Positions 10,338 through 19,853 of a stretch of 64,000 nt of DNA are shown one piece after another (the stretch's first letter is position 1; each line of letters starts with the position of its first letter). Origin of the DNA: an archaeon (GTDB lineage Archaea; Thermoproteota; Nitrososphaeria; Nitrososphaerales; Gagatemarchaeaceae); contig JAKASL010000001.1 of assembly GCA_021819035.1 (NCBI GenBank), positions 434,001-498,000 on the forward strand. Reading direction: 5' to 3'. Both the position numbers and the translations under genes were made by a program. The notes beneath the pieces were generated by a model. It searched no databases, had not been told where the DNA came from, and was given only the letters and a program-made list of their open reading frames with translations.

Positions 10338-10820
10338 TTGAGCCCTCTCCTCATCGCCGCGGTGGCATGGTTCCATCTGTTTTTTGCTGTCGTATGGATC
10401 GGGTCCTCGATCATGTTCTTTGTGGTGCTCGGGCCCGTGGTATCTCGGCTCACCCCCGTGTCGAGGGCGGAGTTCACGGTCATGTTCTTCCCTAAGATGG
10501 AACGGTTCCTGAACCTCGTGGTGCCCCTCCTCCTGCTCTCTGGTGGAATCCTGTTCGCCGCCATGTCCTGGAGCGGTCCGTTGGTCTTGGACACCTGGAG
10601 CGTTTCTGTCCTGGCTGGAGGGTCTCTGGGCCTGGTGACATACTTCTTCGCGCTCGCGAAGCTGGTCCCCGCAGCCAGGAAGGTCACGCTCCTCCTCCAG
10701 AGCGGCGGCCCCGAAGAGGAGCTAATGCGCGCTCAGAAGTCGGTCGGCCAGGCCTCCATGATGGAACTCGTCCTGATGATTGCGGCATTTACCGCCATGA
10801 TTGCTGCGGGTTTTCTGTAG
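10338..10820 (+). CDS. CopD-like four-helix integral membrane protein
   Basis: The 160-residue product has four hydrophobic segments (about 3-30, 55-80, 85-108, 138-160). The first contains the pattern WFHLFFAVVWIG, where a His sits in a membrane helix as in CopD/DUF2269-type proteins that bind copper or heme. The start is a TTG; an internal GTG is possible. It is followed tail-to-tail by the STAND regulator. A transport or redox role is inferred from the family only. Confidence 0.65.
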   Translation: MSPLLIAAVAWFHLFFAVVWIGSSIMFFVVLGPVVSRLTPVSRAEFTVMFFPKMERFLNLVVPLLLLSGGILFAAMSWSGPLVLDTWSVSVLAGGSLGLVTYFFALAKLVPAARKVTLLLQSGGPEEELMRAQKSVGQASMMELVLMIAAFTAMIAAGFL

Positions 10821-10830
10821 GCCACAGCAG

Positions 10831-13473
10831 TCACCATACAAGGGCCAGAGTCTCGTGCGCGTTGCTCGGAGGCGACGTCTCGATCTTCGCTCGGACTGAG
10901 TCCACCTGCAGGACGTAGCCGCCCGCCCCCACCCCATCGAAAGCCCTCTTAGCTTCCGTGAGCCGTCTCCTAGAAGACTCCATGTTCCCATCTTGGGCAT
11001 CGACGACTCCACGCCACCAGAGGACTCTCGCTCTCGAGACGGCGTCGCCTGAGAGTAGCCGACCAGCTCTCCTGAGGTGCCTTCCACATTCGTTCAAGTC
11101 CCCGTCCACCAGCGAGAGGCCAGCCTGGGCCAGCTCGAGGACCCCGAGCGAGTACTTCCGCTCAGTGACACGCTTCAGCTCCAAAGCCTCCTTCAGCTCC
11201 TTCCTCGCCCCCTTGAAGTCGCCGAGCTTGGCCCTCAACAGTATCCGCTCAGAGAGAACTTCGAGCAGGACGAGCCTGTTCGCGGACTCCTTTCCCAGTC
11301 GTAGCCCTCTGTTCAGGTGCGCCAGCGCCTGCTTCCTCCTGCCGGTGCGCTCGAGCGCCAGGCCTGTCGCTTCCTCGACGTATTCCGCTATGACCTTGTT
11401 CCCTGGGGGTACCCTCGGTCTCGCCTTGGCGAGGAGCGAAAGGGCGTCGTCGAAGTCGCCTTTCATGTAATGGTAGACGCCGAGAGCGGCGAGTGCCCCG
11501 GCGATGTTCCTCGCATCGCCATTGCCCTCGAATATCTCCGCTGCCGACGACCCGAGCCGGACCGCCTCGTCAAACCTGCCTTCGGTGGCCATCATGTCTG
11601 CGAGGTTCTCCATCAGGTAAGCAGCCACCGTGGGGCCCTCACGCCGGATGCCAGGGATGTCCAGGGCTATCCGACAGGCGCGCGCCGCGCCTTCAGTGTC
11701 CCCACGGGCTGACAGCACGTATGACTTGTTCAGGAGCGCGCAGGCTATGAGCACGTTGTCTCCGCACCGCCTGCCCACTGCCTCGGCCTCTCTGATGTTT
11801 CTGAGCACGAGAGCGTACTGCTTCTGCATCCTCCAGAGCGCGTACGCCCTGACGACCATCAGCCACCCTCTGACCCTGCTCCCCCCGTCGGCCGACGGCA
11901 GCGGGCCGGCGAGCAGCTCCTCCGCGAGACGCAGCAGAGGCTCGACATACCCCTCGTCTACGATCCTGGTGTACGCGTCGTCATCACGGATCACATGGAC
12001 GGCCGAGGCCGTCTGGCCGCCCTTCACAAAGTGGTAGATCGCTTCGAGGGACGAGCGTCTGTCCCCTCTCGACGCATAGTAAGAGCCAGCCTTCGCATGG
12101 GCAGCCGCCATCGGGCCAGGGATGACGGACAAGGCATCCCGAACTGCGTCGTGGACGGCGAAGCTGCCCTCCAACCCAGTCACCACTCCAGCACGTTCGA
12201 GCGCCCCTAATCTCTGCGCCAGAACTTCGTCTCTGACGTCAGAGGATTCGACCGCCCGTGCTGCGTCTAGGGGGACAGGCCCCCTGAACACCGACACCCG
12301 CTGCAGAGTCGCCAACTCTGGCGGACTAAGGACGCTTTCTAGCCAGACTGAGATGTGGTCCCTCACTTCAGACAGCGCCGTCTTCAGCGCCTTCTCCCTC
12401 CCCATCGCCTTCACAGACTCGCACATCAGGTTCAGCGCCAAAGGGTTCCCCTTGAGCGTCGCGTTGACGCGGGCTACCTCGTCCCTTGCGAGGCGCACGC
12501 TGTTCTTTTCGAAGAGTTCCGCCGTCTCTGCGTCGGTGTGCCCCTCCAGATTCAGCACGGGCACGAGACGGCTGCCGATGTAGAGCTCGCTCGGCTTGGT
12601 CCTGGACACCACGATCGTCCTGACCACCGTCGAATCGCCAAGTCGCTGCAGTAGATGCGTGATCCCGGTGTCCCTGCAGTAGTGATAGTCGTCGAACACC
12701 ACGAGCGCATTGACCCGCTCGAGCCCCTGTTGGACCTCGCCTATCAGCGTGCCCTCTTCTGAAACTCCTTTTTTCATCATGCTGGAGAGCGCGGGATAGC
12801 CATGCGCGCTCAGGAAAGCGGCAACCTTGGCAGTCACATACCTCAGGCTATCGGATTCTCTGATGCCGTGCCAGAACAGACAGGACGGGCTTCCGCCCTT
12901 CTGTCCCCTCTCTGTGGCTTCGCTGGCGAACCTGGAAACGAGGGTCGTCTTACCAATGCCAGCTAAGCCAGTGACTACGTTGAGCCCTGCCTTGCTCTTC
13001 AGCAGGAACCTGAGCTCCCTCTTCCTCCCCACGAACGCGCCGACGGGAGGGACTTTCACCCGGTAAATCTGCTGTCCCACTTCGAACGACTCGTTCCAGC
13101 CCTCGCGCTTCTCGATGCCAAGCTTCAACCCGCTCCCGTCCAGGACCACGCTGACCGAACTGACCGCCGACGAGAAGACCTTCACGTTCTTCCCAGTCTC
13201 CTTCATTCGAGCCCATCGCCCCCTGACGAGTCCGTGTCGTTCTAGCCTCTTGAGCCTCTCCGAGACATGCGACTCCCGCATGCCGAGCCGCCTTGCCAGC
13301 TCGCGGGGATACGACTCGGTCCCCATCAGGGCTGACAGGATCGATGCGTTGGCCGGGTTCGAGATGAGGTACATCGTGCTCGCAGAAGTACCAGGCGCGG
13401 CCCCCCCTGTGGCGTACGCCCGTGATGGCCCATCCTTGGCTTCTGCATTCCGTGCACCAGATTTTTCACGCAT
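10831..13473 (-). CDS. STAND-family regulator: winged-helix DNA-binding, P-loop ATPase and TPR repeats
   Basis: The 880-residue protein starts with an ArsR-like winged helix (residues about 33-105; LARRLGMRESHVSERLKRLERHGLV). An NB-ARC/AAA-type ATPase follows (about 140-480), with Walker A GLAGIGKTT and Walker B ALVVFDDYHYC. Residues about 560-865 are helical TPR-like repeats. This is the MalT/AfsR layout but with the DNA-binding domain at the N-terminus and no LuxR-type C-terminal helix-turn-helix. It is the last gene of a minus-strand set with an ABC exporter, 24 bp after the permease stop. It likely senses a ligand or protein through the TPR region and controls the transporter or distant genes. 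Confidence 0.82.
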   Translation of the reverse strand: MREKSGARNAEAKDGPSRAYATGGAAPGTSASTMYLISNPANASILSALMGTESYPRELARRLGMRESHVSERLKRLERHGLVRGRWARMKETGKNVKVFSSAVSSVSVVLDGSGLKLGIEKREGWNESFEVGQQIYRVKVPPVGAFVGRKRELRFLLKSKAGLNVVTGLAGIGKTTLVSRFASEATERGQKGGSPSCLFWHGIRESDSLRYVTAKVAAFLSAHGYPALSSMMKKGVSEEGTLIGEVQQGLERVNALVVFDDYHYCRDTGITHLLQRLGDSTVVRTIVVSRTKPSELYIGSRLVPVLNLEGHTDAETAELFEKNSVRLARDEVARVNATLKGNPLALNLMCESVKAMGREKALKTALSEVRDHISVWLESVLSPPELATLQRVSVFRGPVPLDAARAVESSDVRDEVLAQRLGALERAGVVTGLEGSFAVHDAVRDALSVIPGPMAAAHAKAGSYYASRGDRRSSLEAIYHFVKGGQTASAVHVIRDDDAYTRIVDEGYVEPLLRLAEELLAGPLPSADGGSRVRGWLMVVRAYALWRMQKQYALVLRNIREAEAVGRRCGDNVLIACALLNKSYVLSARGDTEGAARACRIALDIPGIRREGPTVAAYLMENLADMMATEGRFDEAVRLGSSAAEIFEGNGDARNIAGALAALGVYHYMKGDFDDALSLLAKARPRVPPGNKVIAEYVEEATGLALERTGRRKQALAHLNRGLRLGKESANRLVLLEVLSERILLRAKLGDFKGARKELKEALELKRVTERKYSLGVLELAQAGLSLVDGDLNECGRHLRRAGRLLSGDAVSRARVLWWRGVVDAQDGNMESSRRRLTEAKRAFDGVGAGGYVLQVDSVRAKIETSPPSNAHETLALVW

Positions 13474-13497
13474 GAACTCGTCAGACTCGGACCGTGG

Positions 13498-14235
13498 TCA
13501 TCTCCATCGTGTGAGTATCTCTTCCCTTTGGAAGGTCGCCTTCGCGACGAAGAACGTCCCGACGCTTATCGCCGCGAGCGCGCCCGCCAGGATGGTCAGG
13601 TCGGTGTCGTTCATCACGAAGAGGCCGACCTCGGACGCTAGGAACAGGCCTATGAACGGCAGCATGAGCAAGACCCCAGTCTGCTGCGCGCTTCTGACGT
13701 CGGTCATCCTGGAAGAGATGACGACGTTCACCTCCACGCTGAGGAGCGCGGCCAGGGGGGCGGCCAGGAGGATCGCGCCGATGTGCCAGTTCGGATAGTA
13801 GTAGTACCCCAGCGTGCCGCGCGTGAAGTAGTCCATGAGCGCCATGTACGAGATGGACCCCGCATAGAGCGCCGCAACAGGGAGAAGAAGGGCTGATATC
13901 GTCTTCCCCAAGAGTATGTCCCCATCTGACATCGGGGTGGCGAGCATCGGCTCGAGGCTCTTCTGCATCTTCTCCCCTACAAGGCTGTAGGAGGCGATAG
14001 CCGTCGGGATTACGGCCGCTCCTATTACGAACCAGATCGAAAAGGCGTCCATCAGCCCCGGGGCTCTCGCCGCGCTGAGGGCCTTGGCTGACTTGTGGAG
14101 GGAGTAATCAAGGATGAGCGGGAAGACGACGCCCACGATCAGGGGCATGGCGACGGTAGCGTAGATTACAGAGGGCTTTCTTGTGTATATCTTGAAGTCC
14201 TTCAGGGCGACGTTCCACGCATTCCCAATGTCCAT
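13498..14235 (-). CDS. ABC-2 type transporter permease
   Basis: The 245-residue product has six hydrophobic segments. The N-terminus (NVALKDFKIYTRKPSV) and the motif YSLVGEKMQKSLEPMLATP are typical of ABC-2 permeases such as NatB or drug and lipid exporters. It begins 6 bp after the ATPase gene stops, so the two are co-transcribed and form an exporter. The substrate is not evident. Confidence 0.85.
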   Translation of the reverse strand: MDIGNAWNVALKDFKIYTRKPSVIYATVAMPLIVGVVFPLILDYSLHKSAKALSAARAPGLMDAFSIWFVIGAAVIPTAIASYSLVGEKMQKSLEPMLATPMSDGDILLGKTISALLLPVAALYAGSISYMALMDYFTRGTLGYYYYPNWHIGAILLAAPLAALLSVEVNVVISSRMTDVRSAQQTGVLLMLPFIGLFLASEVGLFVMNDTDLTILAGALAAISVGTFFVAKATFQREEILTRWR

Positions 14236-14241
14236 GCGCTT

Positions 14242-15169
14242 CTACCCCTCCCTCATCAGCTTCAGATACACGTCCTCTAGGCTGGACCCGACCTCGGTGA
14301 CGAACACCACGTCCGCACCGGCGCTTTGGAGGGCCCTCAGGATCGCCGGGTTCTCCTTCTCCGGCTCCCTAAGGTCCACCACGAAGCTGTTCGCTGTGAC
14401 ATCCCCTATCCGATGCCCTAGCTTCCTTACCGACTCGACCATCGAGTCGTCGACGCGCTGAACCTGGATCTTCACCTTCCTCCCAGAAAGCGATCGCCTC
14501 AGATCCTGCGGGCTACCTATCGTGATCAGCCTCGTCTTGAGTATGGCCACACGGTCGCATATACGCTCCGCCTCGTCGAGGAGGTGGGTGTTGAGGAAGA
14601 TCGTCCTCTTCTCCTTCTTCAGCTCAAGGATGAAGTCTCTGACCGTCTTTGAAGCCTCAGGGTCCAAGTTCGCCGTCGGCTCGTCAAGGAAAAGAAGCTG
14701 TGGGTCGTGGATCAGAGCCCTCGCGATGGCCAGCTTCTGCTTCATACCCTTGGAGAACGTCCCCGCCGGTGCGCCCCTTCTGTCCCAGAGCCCGAGCATT
14801 TCGAGGAGGTACTGGATCCTCTCGCGCCTATTCTGCTCTCCCATCTTGTAGTAGCGGCCGTAGAAGTCCAGGTTGTCGTAGGCGCTCAGCTCCTCATAGA
14901 GCCCCACGTTCTCAGTCAGCAGCCCGATCATCCTCCGTATCTTCGGCTGGTCCGCGCGGTTCGAGATCTCGTACCCCCCTATCGTGGCGGTTCCAGAACT
15001 TCTCGAGACCAGGCAGGCCAGCATCCTGACCGTGGTGGTCTTCCCGGCCCCGTTGGGCCCGAGGAACCCGAACACCTCTCCCTCCTCCACGTGCATGGTG
15101 ACCGACTCGACGGCAGTCGTGTTGTCGAACTTCTTCGTAAGGTTCTCTGTGTCTATCGTGTTGTATCAC
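14242..15169 (-). CDS. ABC transporter ATPase (5' end out of frame)
   Basis: Walker A (GPNGAGKTT), signature (FSKGMKQ) and Walker B (LLFLDEPTANLDP) are present, and the C-terminal part resembles the NatA/CcmA-type DUF4162 region. The first in-frame ATG is at 15096, but the upstream in-frame sequence still codes the family N-terminus (IDTENLTKKF). No ATG, GTG or TTG is available there before an in-frame TGA (15166-15168). A GTG at 15167-15169 would read MIQ and join this sequence if one base were removed near 15157-15160. Either an assembly indel, a non-canonical ATA start (15154-15156) or a real mutation explains this. It pairs with the downstream ABC-2 permease. Confidence 0.85.
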
Positions 15170-15260
15170 GCTCGCCTGCTGACGCTCCGGCACCTCTCGC
15201 TCGACCGCGCCCATCCATACGCGTACGAGCGTATACCGAGCCGGAGCCGGAAGGGCTCGG

Positions 15261-15386
15261 TCAAGCCTCGCCGGGGTCGTCCCCCGGTTGCTTGCGGCGG
15301 GAGAATCTCCCGAGGCGCAAGAAGTACGCCAGGATGATGATTATGACGGTGACACCGACTATGAGGATGGCCTTGTCCGTAGTCAT
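15261..15386 (-). CDS. 41-residue single-pass membrane peptide
   Basis: The ATG at 15386 opens a small frame: a short N-terminus, one strong Val/Ile membrane helix (residues about 6-22) and an Arg/Lys-rich then acidic tail ending at a TGA (15261-15263). A TTTATC TATA-like box lies on the same strand near 15437-15450. It is first in line before the ABC ATPase, about 90 bp away, and may be part of that operon. No family is recognised. Confidence 0.55.
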   Translation of the reverse strand: MTTDKAILIVGVTVIIIILAYFLRLGRFSRRKQPGDDPGEA

Positions 15387-15490
15387 GACTACCAATCTCG
15401 CATGCTCGCCTTGGAACTGTGGGCGGGGAAGGGTAGTGATAAAGACGTTTGCGGCGTACAGAACCTGCGCCCGCGGCCCCTCCTGTAAGG

Positions 15491-16310
15491 ATGCTCTTCG
15501 GAGAATCTCTGACTTCGACCCTGATGTGGGTATCTCTCCAAGTGCTCCCCCCCAGCCAGCGGAAAGTGAGGGGGAAGAAGGTCTTCGGCGACCGCTCGAG
15601 GATCAGAGGGGAGGGACCCCGACGCCTTCGCTCGGCTCTCCTCGTCCTGGTAGTTACCCTGCTGGGGGCCCTTGCCTTCGCCTATTTGTCGGTGTCTTAT
15701 CTGGCCGGCCTAGGCGTCGGGAAGGGCGTCGCAGGCTCTGCCATCAACTTCGCTGCCCGCTCCTTGTTCCTTCTTGGAGGCATCGTCACGATCCGGGCCA
15801 GCGGCTTGAGGATGCCGAGGCTGTCCAGGTTCCCAATGACGAGAGAGGGGAGCAACCTCCGATGGTTCGCGATCATAGCGACCATGTTCGCCCTCGTCGC
15901 GGTGACCACAAACCCTGCCCCGCCATTCAAAAAGGCGTCCATGTCTCCCCTGGGCTGGGCGCTTACGCTCCTTTTCCAAGGGTTCTTCGTAGGCTGGAGC
16001 GAAGAATTCCTATTTCGTGCGGCGCTTCGGAACATCCTGAACCAGAGGTTCTCACGTGGGCGGACAATCCTCCGGATGCGCCGGGGGGACCTTCGTCGCA
16101 TCGGTCGTCTTCGGCGCGGTGCATCTCGGCAACGCGTTCCTAGGCCAGTCGGCCTCGTCCGCAGACGGCGAGGCGGTCTTCGCGTTGGCCTTCGCCTTCG
16201 CCCTCGGGTGGTACTACGAGAGAACGCAGGACCTCGCAGGGGCGGCCTGGATACACAACGCCACTGACGGGCTTGGCACCCTCGCGGCCTTCGTCATGTC
16301 GGTTCTCTGA
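15491..16310 (+). pseudogene. CPBP (CAAX protease/bacteriocin-processing) family membrane protease, frameshifted
   Basis: Motif 1 (EEFLFR, near 16003-16020) is read in the frame opened by the ATG at 15491, which follows a GTAAGG. Motif 2 (FGAVHLGN) and motif 3 (WIHNATDG) lie in the next frame, which ends at 16310. The switch falls at or near a run of six G at 16083-16088. Removing the frame change restores one multi-pass CPBP glutamyl protease of about 270 residues with all catalytic motifs. Because the motifs are intact on both sides, a sequencing error or a very recent mutation is likely. Substrates could be prenylated or small peptides; unknown here. Confidence 0.8.
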
Positions 16311-16447
16311 GCCACAAGGCTGAAGGTCCAGTCGCAGTAGCTTCCCCCGCAGTAGCCTGCCGCGGCCTCGGAGATGGACCGCTTAAATCGCGCACCTGCT
16401 TGGCCCTGTCTGACGGCCGAGCGTGACCCTAAGGTGACCAGCCAGGG

Positions 16448-17239
16448 ATGAAGAATCAGACGTTTCACAGGCACAGGGCGAGGATACAGGAGTCACCGGA
16501 ACTAGGCTTAGGCCAGCTCAGGGCCAGGACCATCAACGCCCTGAACAACCTCGGGCGGCAGAGGTTCTCCGCCGAGCCGGGCGGATACGCGCTTGAGAAC
16601 TGGGTCAGGGGCGTGAACGTCCTCCTCGACGAGTTCGAGGAGAGGACCGGCGAGGGAGGGCTGTCCCAGGATTACCGCGCCAGGCGCCAAGAGTTGACCG
16701 ACGTCGTATCGAGGCCCGTCCCGCTCGCGTCGATAGACGAGGAGATATCGAGGCTCAGGACGACCATCTCAGGCATCGAAAATGAGATAGGGGCGGAGAG
16801 GGGGAGACTGGCCGCGAAGATAGCCGAACTCAAGGCCGAGCGTGCGGAGTGTTCCGGCGAGCTGGACGCAGAGAAGGCGCGGGCGTCAGAAGCAGCCGAG
16901 GCATATAAGCCGGACTCGTTTCTCAGTCGCCTCCTCGGCAGGAAGAGCTCCCCGGCGGACGAATCCGCCGAACGCATCGAGACCCTGGAAGCGAGGCTGG
17001 CAACCCTCTCCGCTGAGGTCCTCGACCAGCAGAGGTTGCTGAAAGACGTCGACGTCCGCACCCCCGAGGGGAGGTTCGCGGGGGAGTGGGAGAGGCTCGG
17101 GACTGCACAGGCGCGGCTGGAGGCGCTAGAGACTGAAAGGAAGGAACGAGCCGACCTGGTCAAGGAGCGGGCGGAGCTCACGGCTTCCATAGCCGACGCT
17201 ATCTCCCGGACCCCCGATCTGGGAGCCCGAGCGGCCTAG
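16448..17239 (+). CDS. Coiled-coil protein of unknown function
   Basis: The 263-residue product is highly charged. It has a helical N-terminal part (residues 1-75, with an NLGRQRFSAEPGGY patch) and two long coiled-coil segments (about 90-150 and 175-260) separated by a PDSFLSRLLGRK linker. No membrane segment or catalytic motif is visible, and no family is recognised. A TTAAATC box about 65 bp upstream (near 16383) may be the promoter. Codon use matches neighbouring genes, so it is probably real. Confidence 0.7.
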   Translation: MKNQTFHRHRARIQESPELGLGQLRARTINALNNLGRQRFSAEPGGYALENWVRGVNVLLDEFEERTGEGGLSQDYRARRQELTDVVSRPVPLASIDEEISRLRTTISGIENEIGAERGRLAAKIAELKAERAECSGELDAEKARASEAAEAYKPDSFLSRLLGRKSSPADESAERIETLEARLATLSAEVLDQQRLLKDVDVRTPEGRFAGEWERLGTAQARLEALETERKERADLVKERAELTASIADAISRTPDLGARAA

Positions 17240-17308
17240 CAAGGCCCGCCGCGGTGGACCAAGCCTCAGGCACGGATCCCAGGCCCGACTTTGGCCCTCT
17301 CCACGGCG

Positions 17309-18045
17309 TCAGGGGCGCGCCTTGACCATGTACCAGTGCCGGTGCGCCTCGGAGAAACCAACGTCCGGATAGAGGACTATGGCCGGACCGTTGTCGGGCT
17401 CCACCTGGAGACGCCTCGTGTCAGCCCCGCCCTGCTCCTCTCACCTGAGCAGGCTCAGCACTACTGCCCCTGGCGTGGCCGCGGCGGCGGTGGTCGGGGT
17501 ACGTGACGACGTCGAAGACGCCGAAGTGCGCATCCTCAGCCACCCCCATCCCGCAAGCGACGACCTTCCCCTCTTCCGTGACAGACGCGAAGACCTTCCG
17601 TGGGACGGTGTTCAGCAGCATCTTCCTCGCTGTCTTGCGCATACGCGGGTCGACCCCTCTCATCTCGAAGTGGGCCGAGAGCCACCGTCCAGAGAACGCC
17701 TCCGAGGTCACGACCGCTCCAGAGCTCGGCACTCCCTCCCGCGGAGGCGGACAGTCCGCACCGACGTGCCACCGATGCGCCGGCGCCCTCTCTCCGAGAG
17801 GACGCGGTGGAGGTTGGCAGGGACCGACGCGGGGGTCACCTTGAAGACCGTATCCAACCCGCGGTTGGAGTATGCCTCCTCGCAGATAGAGACCTTACTC
17901 TCGGCCCCGACCGCCCCTCGATGAGGGGGCTGACCGAGTTCCCCCTCTTGGCGTACCCTTCTGAGAACCGTAGGGCCCACCCATCCAGCAGCATCGTCTG
18001 GAGCTAGGGGCAGGCGTTCTGCGACAGCTCCTCGACGCGACTCAT
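17309..18045 (-). pseudogene. Decayed GNAT N-acetyltransferase
   Basis: Read on the minus strand, GNAT-family pieces appear in order but in different frames. An N-terminus with LDGWALRFSEGYAKRGNSV follows an in-frame TAG soon after the ATG at 18045. Next comes a middle part (GLDTVFKVTPAS), then acetyl-CoA motif A (VVTYPDHRRRGHA, near 17500), and finally a C-terminus (LQVEPDNGPAIVLYPDVGF...WYMVKARP) ending at 17309. At least one nonsense codon and two or three frame changes are needed to join them. This is a genuine pseudogene rather than a single error. It fills the gap between the coiled-coil gene and moeB. Confidence 0.8.
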
Positions 18046-18152
18046 CGCCCCCCTCCCTGGCACAGGTGGACGTCCACGCACCGGGCCTCGATGAAACGCC
18101 ATAACCGGCCCTACGCTGCTCTTAAGACAGGGCAAGGGCTCCCCAGGCAGGT

Positions 18153-19301
18153 TTGACAGCCACCGAGCCGGTCGGCTTCTCCAAGAAGGAGCTCGAGAGG
18201 TACAGCAGGCAGCTGGTCCTCCCCGAAGTCGGCGTGGAAGGCCAGCGGAGGCTGAAGTCGTCCAAGGCCCTGGTCGTCGGGGTTGGGGGGCTCGGGATCC
18301 CAGCTTCGACCTACTTGGCCGCGGCCGGGGTGGGGAAGGTCGGCATCATCGACCAGGACGTGGTCGAAGTGAGTAACATCCACAGGCAGCCTCTGTACTC
18401 CGAGGGGGACGCGGGGAGGCGGAAGGTGGATGTCGCCCGGGAGAGGCTGCACGAGACCAACCCAAACGTCGTCGTGGAGGCATACGCCGCCAGGCTGGAC
18501 AGGACGAACGCGATGGAGGTTATCCAGGGGTACGACGTGGTCCTGGACTGCACCGACAACTTCCCCACGCGCTACCTGGTCAACGACGCATGCGTGATGA
18601 CAGGGAAGCCGGACGTCTACGCCAGCGTCTTCAGGTTCGACGGCCAGTCGTCGGTCTTTGCTGCGAAAGCAGGGCCGTGCTATCGGTGCCTCTTCCCTGT
18701 CCCTCCCCCTCCTGGCGCGGTCCAGGACTGCGCCGAGTCTGGGGTGATGGGGGTCCTCCCGGGGCTCATGGGGACCATCCAGGCGGCCCAGGCGCTGAAC
18801 ATCCTTCTGGGGAACGGCAGGGCCCTGGTCGGGAGGCTGCTGCTGTTCAACGGGTCGGAGATGACCTTCGACGAGGTCAGGGTGCGCAAAGACCCTGGTT
18901 GCCCTGTCTGCTCCCCGTCCCCGCGGATAAGCGAGCTGATAGACTACGACGAGTTCTGCGGCCTGGGGAGGAAGAGGGAGCGCCAGGAGGAGCTCGGCCC
19001 ATCTGAGCTCAAGCGCCTCCTCGACTCGGGCGCGGGGGTCGTCCTGCTAGACGTCCGCCAACCCTACGAGCGCCAGCTCTGCAGCCTCCCGGGTTCGAAG
19101 CACATCCCCCTGGGGGATCTCGCTGCGAGGGCAGGGGAACTGCGCAGGGAGGATGAGCTGGTGGTCTATTGCCATGTGGGGATAAGGAGCGCTTCCGCGG
19201 TCAGCCTGCTGAAGTCGCTGGGGTTCGGGAAGGCGAGGAGCCTGGCAGGCGGGATAAGGGCGTGGGCTGAAGAAGTGGACCCATCAACCCCCGTGTACTG
19301 A
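18153..19301 (+). CDS. moeB: MoeB/ThiF-type adenylyltransferase fused to rhodanese domain
   Basis: The E1-like domain (residues about 10-255) has the nucleotide-binding GVGGLGIP, DNFPTRYLVND, zinc-binding Cys pairs (CYRC and CPVC) and the reactive Cys in DCAESGVMG. A C-terminal rhodanese domain (about 280-382) has an active-site loop with Cys (YCHVGIRS). MoeB-rhodanese proteins adenylate and sulfurate the C-terminal Gly-Gly of ubiquitin-like sulfur carriers (MoaD, ThiS, SAMP). With MoaB next door and molybdenum hydroxylases downstream, a role in molybdopterin sulfur insertion is likely; tRNA thiolation is also possible. The start is a TTG. Confidence 0.9.
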   Translation: MTATEPVGFSKKELERYSRQLVLPEVGVEGQRRLKSSKALVVGVGGLGIPASTYLAAAGVGKVGIIDQDVVEVSNIHRQPLYSEGDAGRRKVDVARERLHETNPNVVVEAYAARLDRTNAMEVIQGYDVVLDCTDNFPTRYLVNDACVMTGKPDVYASVFRFDGQSSVFAAKAGPCYRCLFPVPPPPGAVQDCAESGVMGVLPGLMGTIQAAQALNILLGNGRALVGRLLLFNGSEMTFDEVRVRKDPGCPVCSPSPRISELIDYDEFCGLGRKRERQEELGPSELKRLLDSGAGVVLLDVRQPYERQLCSLPGSKHIPLGDLAARAGELRREDELVVYCHVGIRSASAVSLLKSLGFGKARSLAGGIRAWAEEVDPSTPVY

Positions 19302-19853
19302 ACGCCGGCGTCTCCTGCCGTCGGCCCGCCCCTGGCCCCCGGCGATGAACACCACGTGCGAGAACTCACCTGCGAAGGCCCCGAGGCAGGTCTTCACGGC
19401 CCCCGGCGAGCCCGGCATGCAGGCGACCAGCCTCCCTTGCACGACCCCGGCGGCGGCCCTGGACAGGACGCCGGCCGCGCCTATCTCGTCGTAGCTCAGC
19501 CTCCGCAGGAGTTCCCCAAAACCCTCCAGCTCCTTCTCGAAGTATGGCCTGACCGACTCGATGGTGACGTCCCTCGGGGATACGCCGGTCCCACCCGTGA
19601 ACAGGAGGACGTCGTCCTCCCCTGACAGGAAGTCTTCCACCGCATGCCTGATCATCTTCGGGTCGTCGGAGATCAGGTCCCTCCCGCGCACCCTGTGCCC
19701 CGCCCTGCGGACCTCGGCGACTGCCGTGTCCCCGCCCTCGTCAGTGTACTCCTCCCCCGCGTCCTTCTTGGCGAACCTGCTGGAACTGACGGTGACTATC
19801 CTGACCCTGACCCCCCCGCCTGCGTGTGCCCTGTGGTCTTCGTGCGGCTTCAT
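19284..19853 (-). CDS. moaB: MoaB/MogA family molybdopterin adenylyltransferase
   Basis: About 189 residues carry the family signature TGGTGVSPRDVTIE and the later CMPGSPGAV loop. The enzyme adenylates molybdopterin before molybdate insertion. The ATG at 19853 is preferred; a TATA-like ATATAA on the minus strand near 19936-19945 puts the transcript start about 60 nt before it. The 3' end overlaps that of moeB by 18 bp, tail to tail. The C-terminus is Arg/Gly-rich (about 15 residues) and unusual for the family. Confidence 0.85.
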   Translation of the reverse strand: MKPHEDHRAHAGGGVRVRIVTVSSSRFAKKDAGEEYTDEGGDTAVAEVRRAGHRVRGRDLISDDPKMIRHAVEDFLSGEDDVLLFTGGTGVSPRDVTIESVRPYFEKELEGFGELLRRLSYDEIGAAGVLSRAAAGVVQGRLVACMPGSPGAVKTCLGAFAGEFSHVVFIAGGQGRADGRRRRRSVHGG

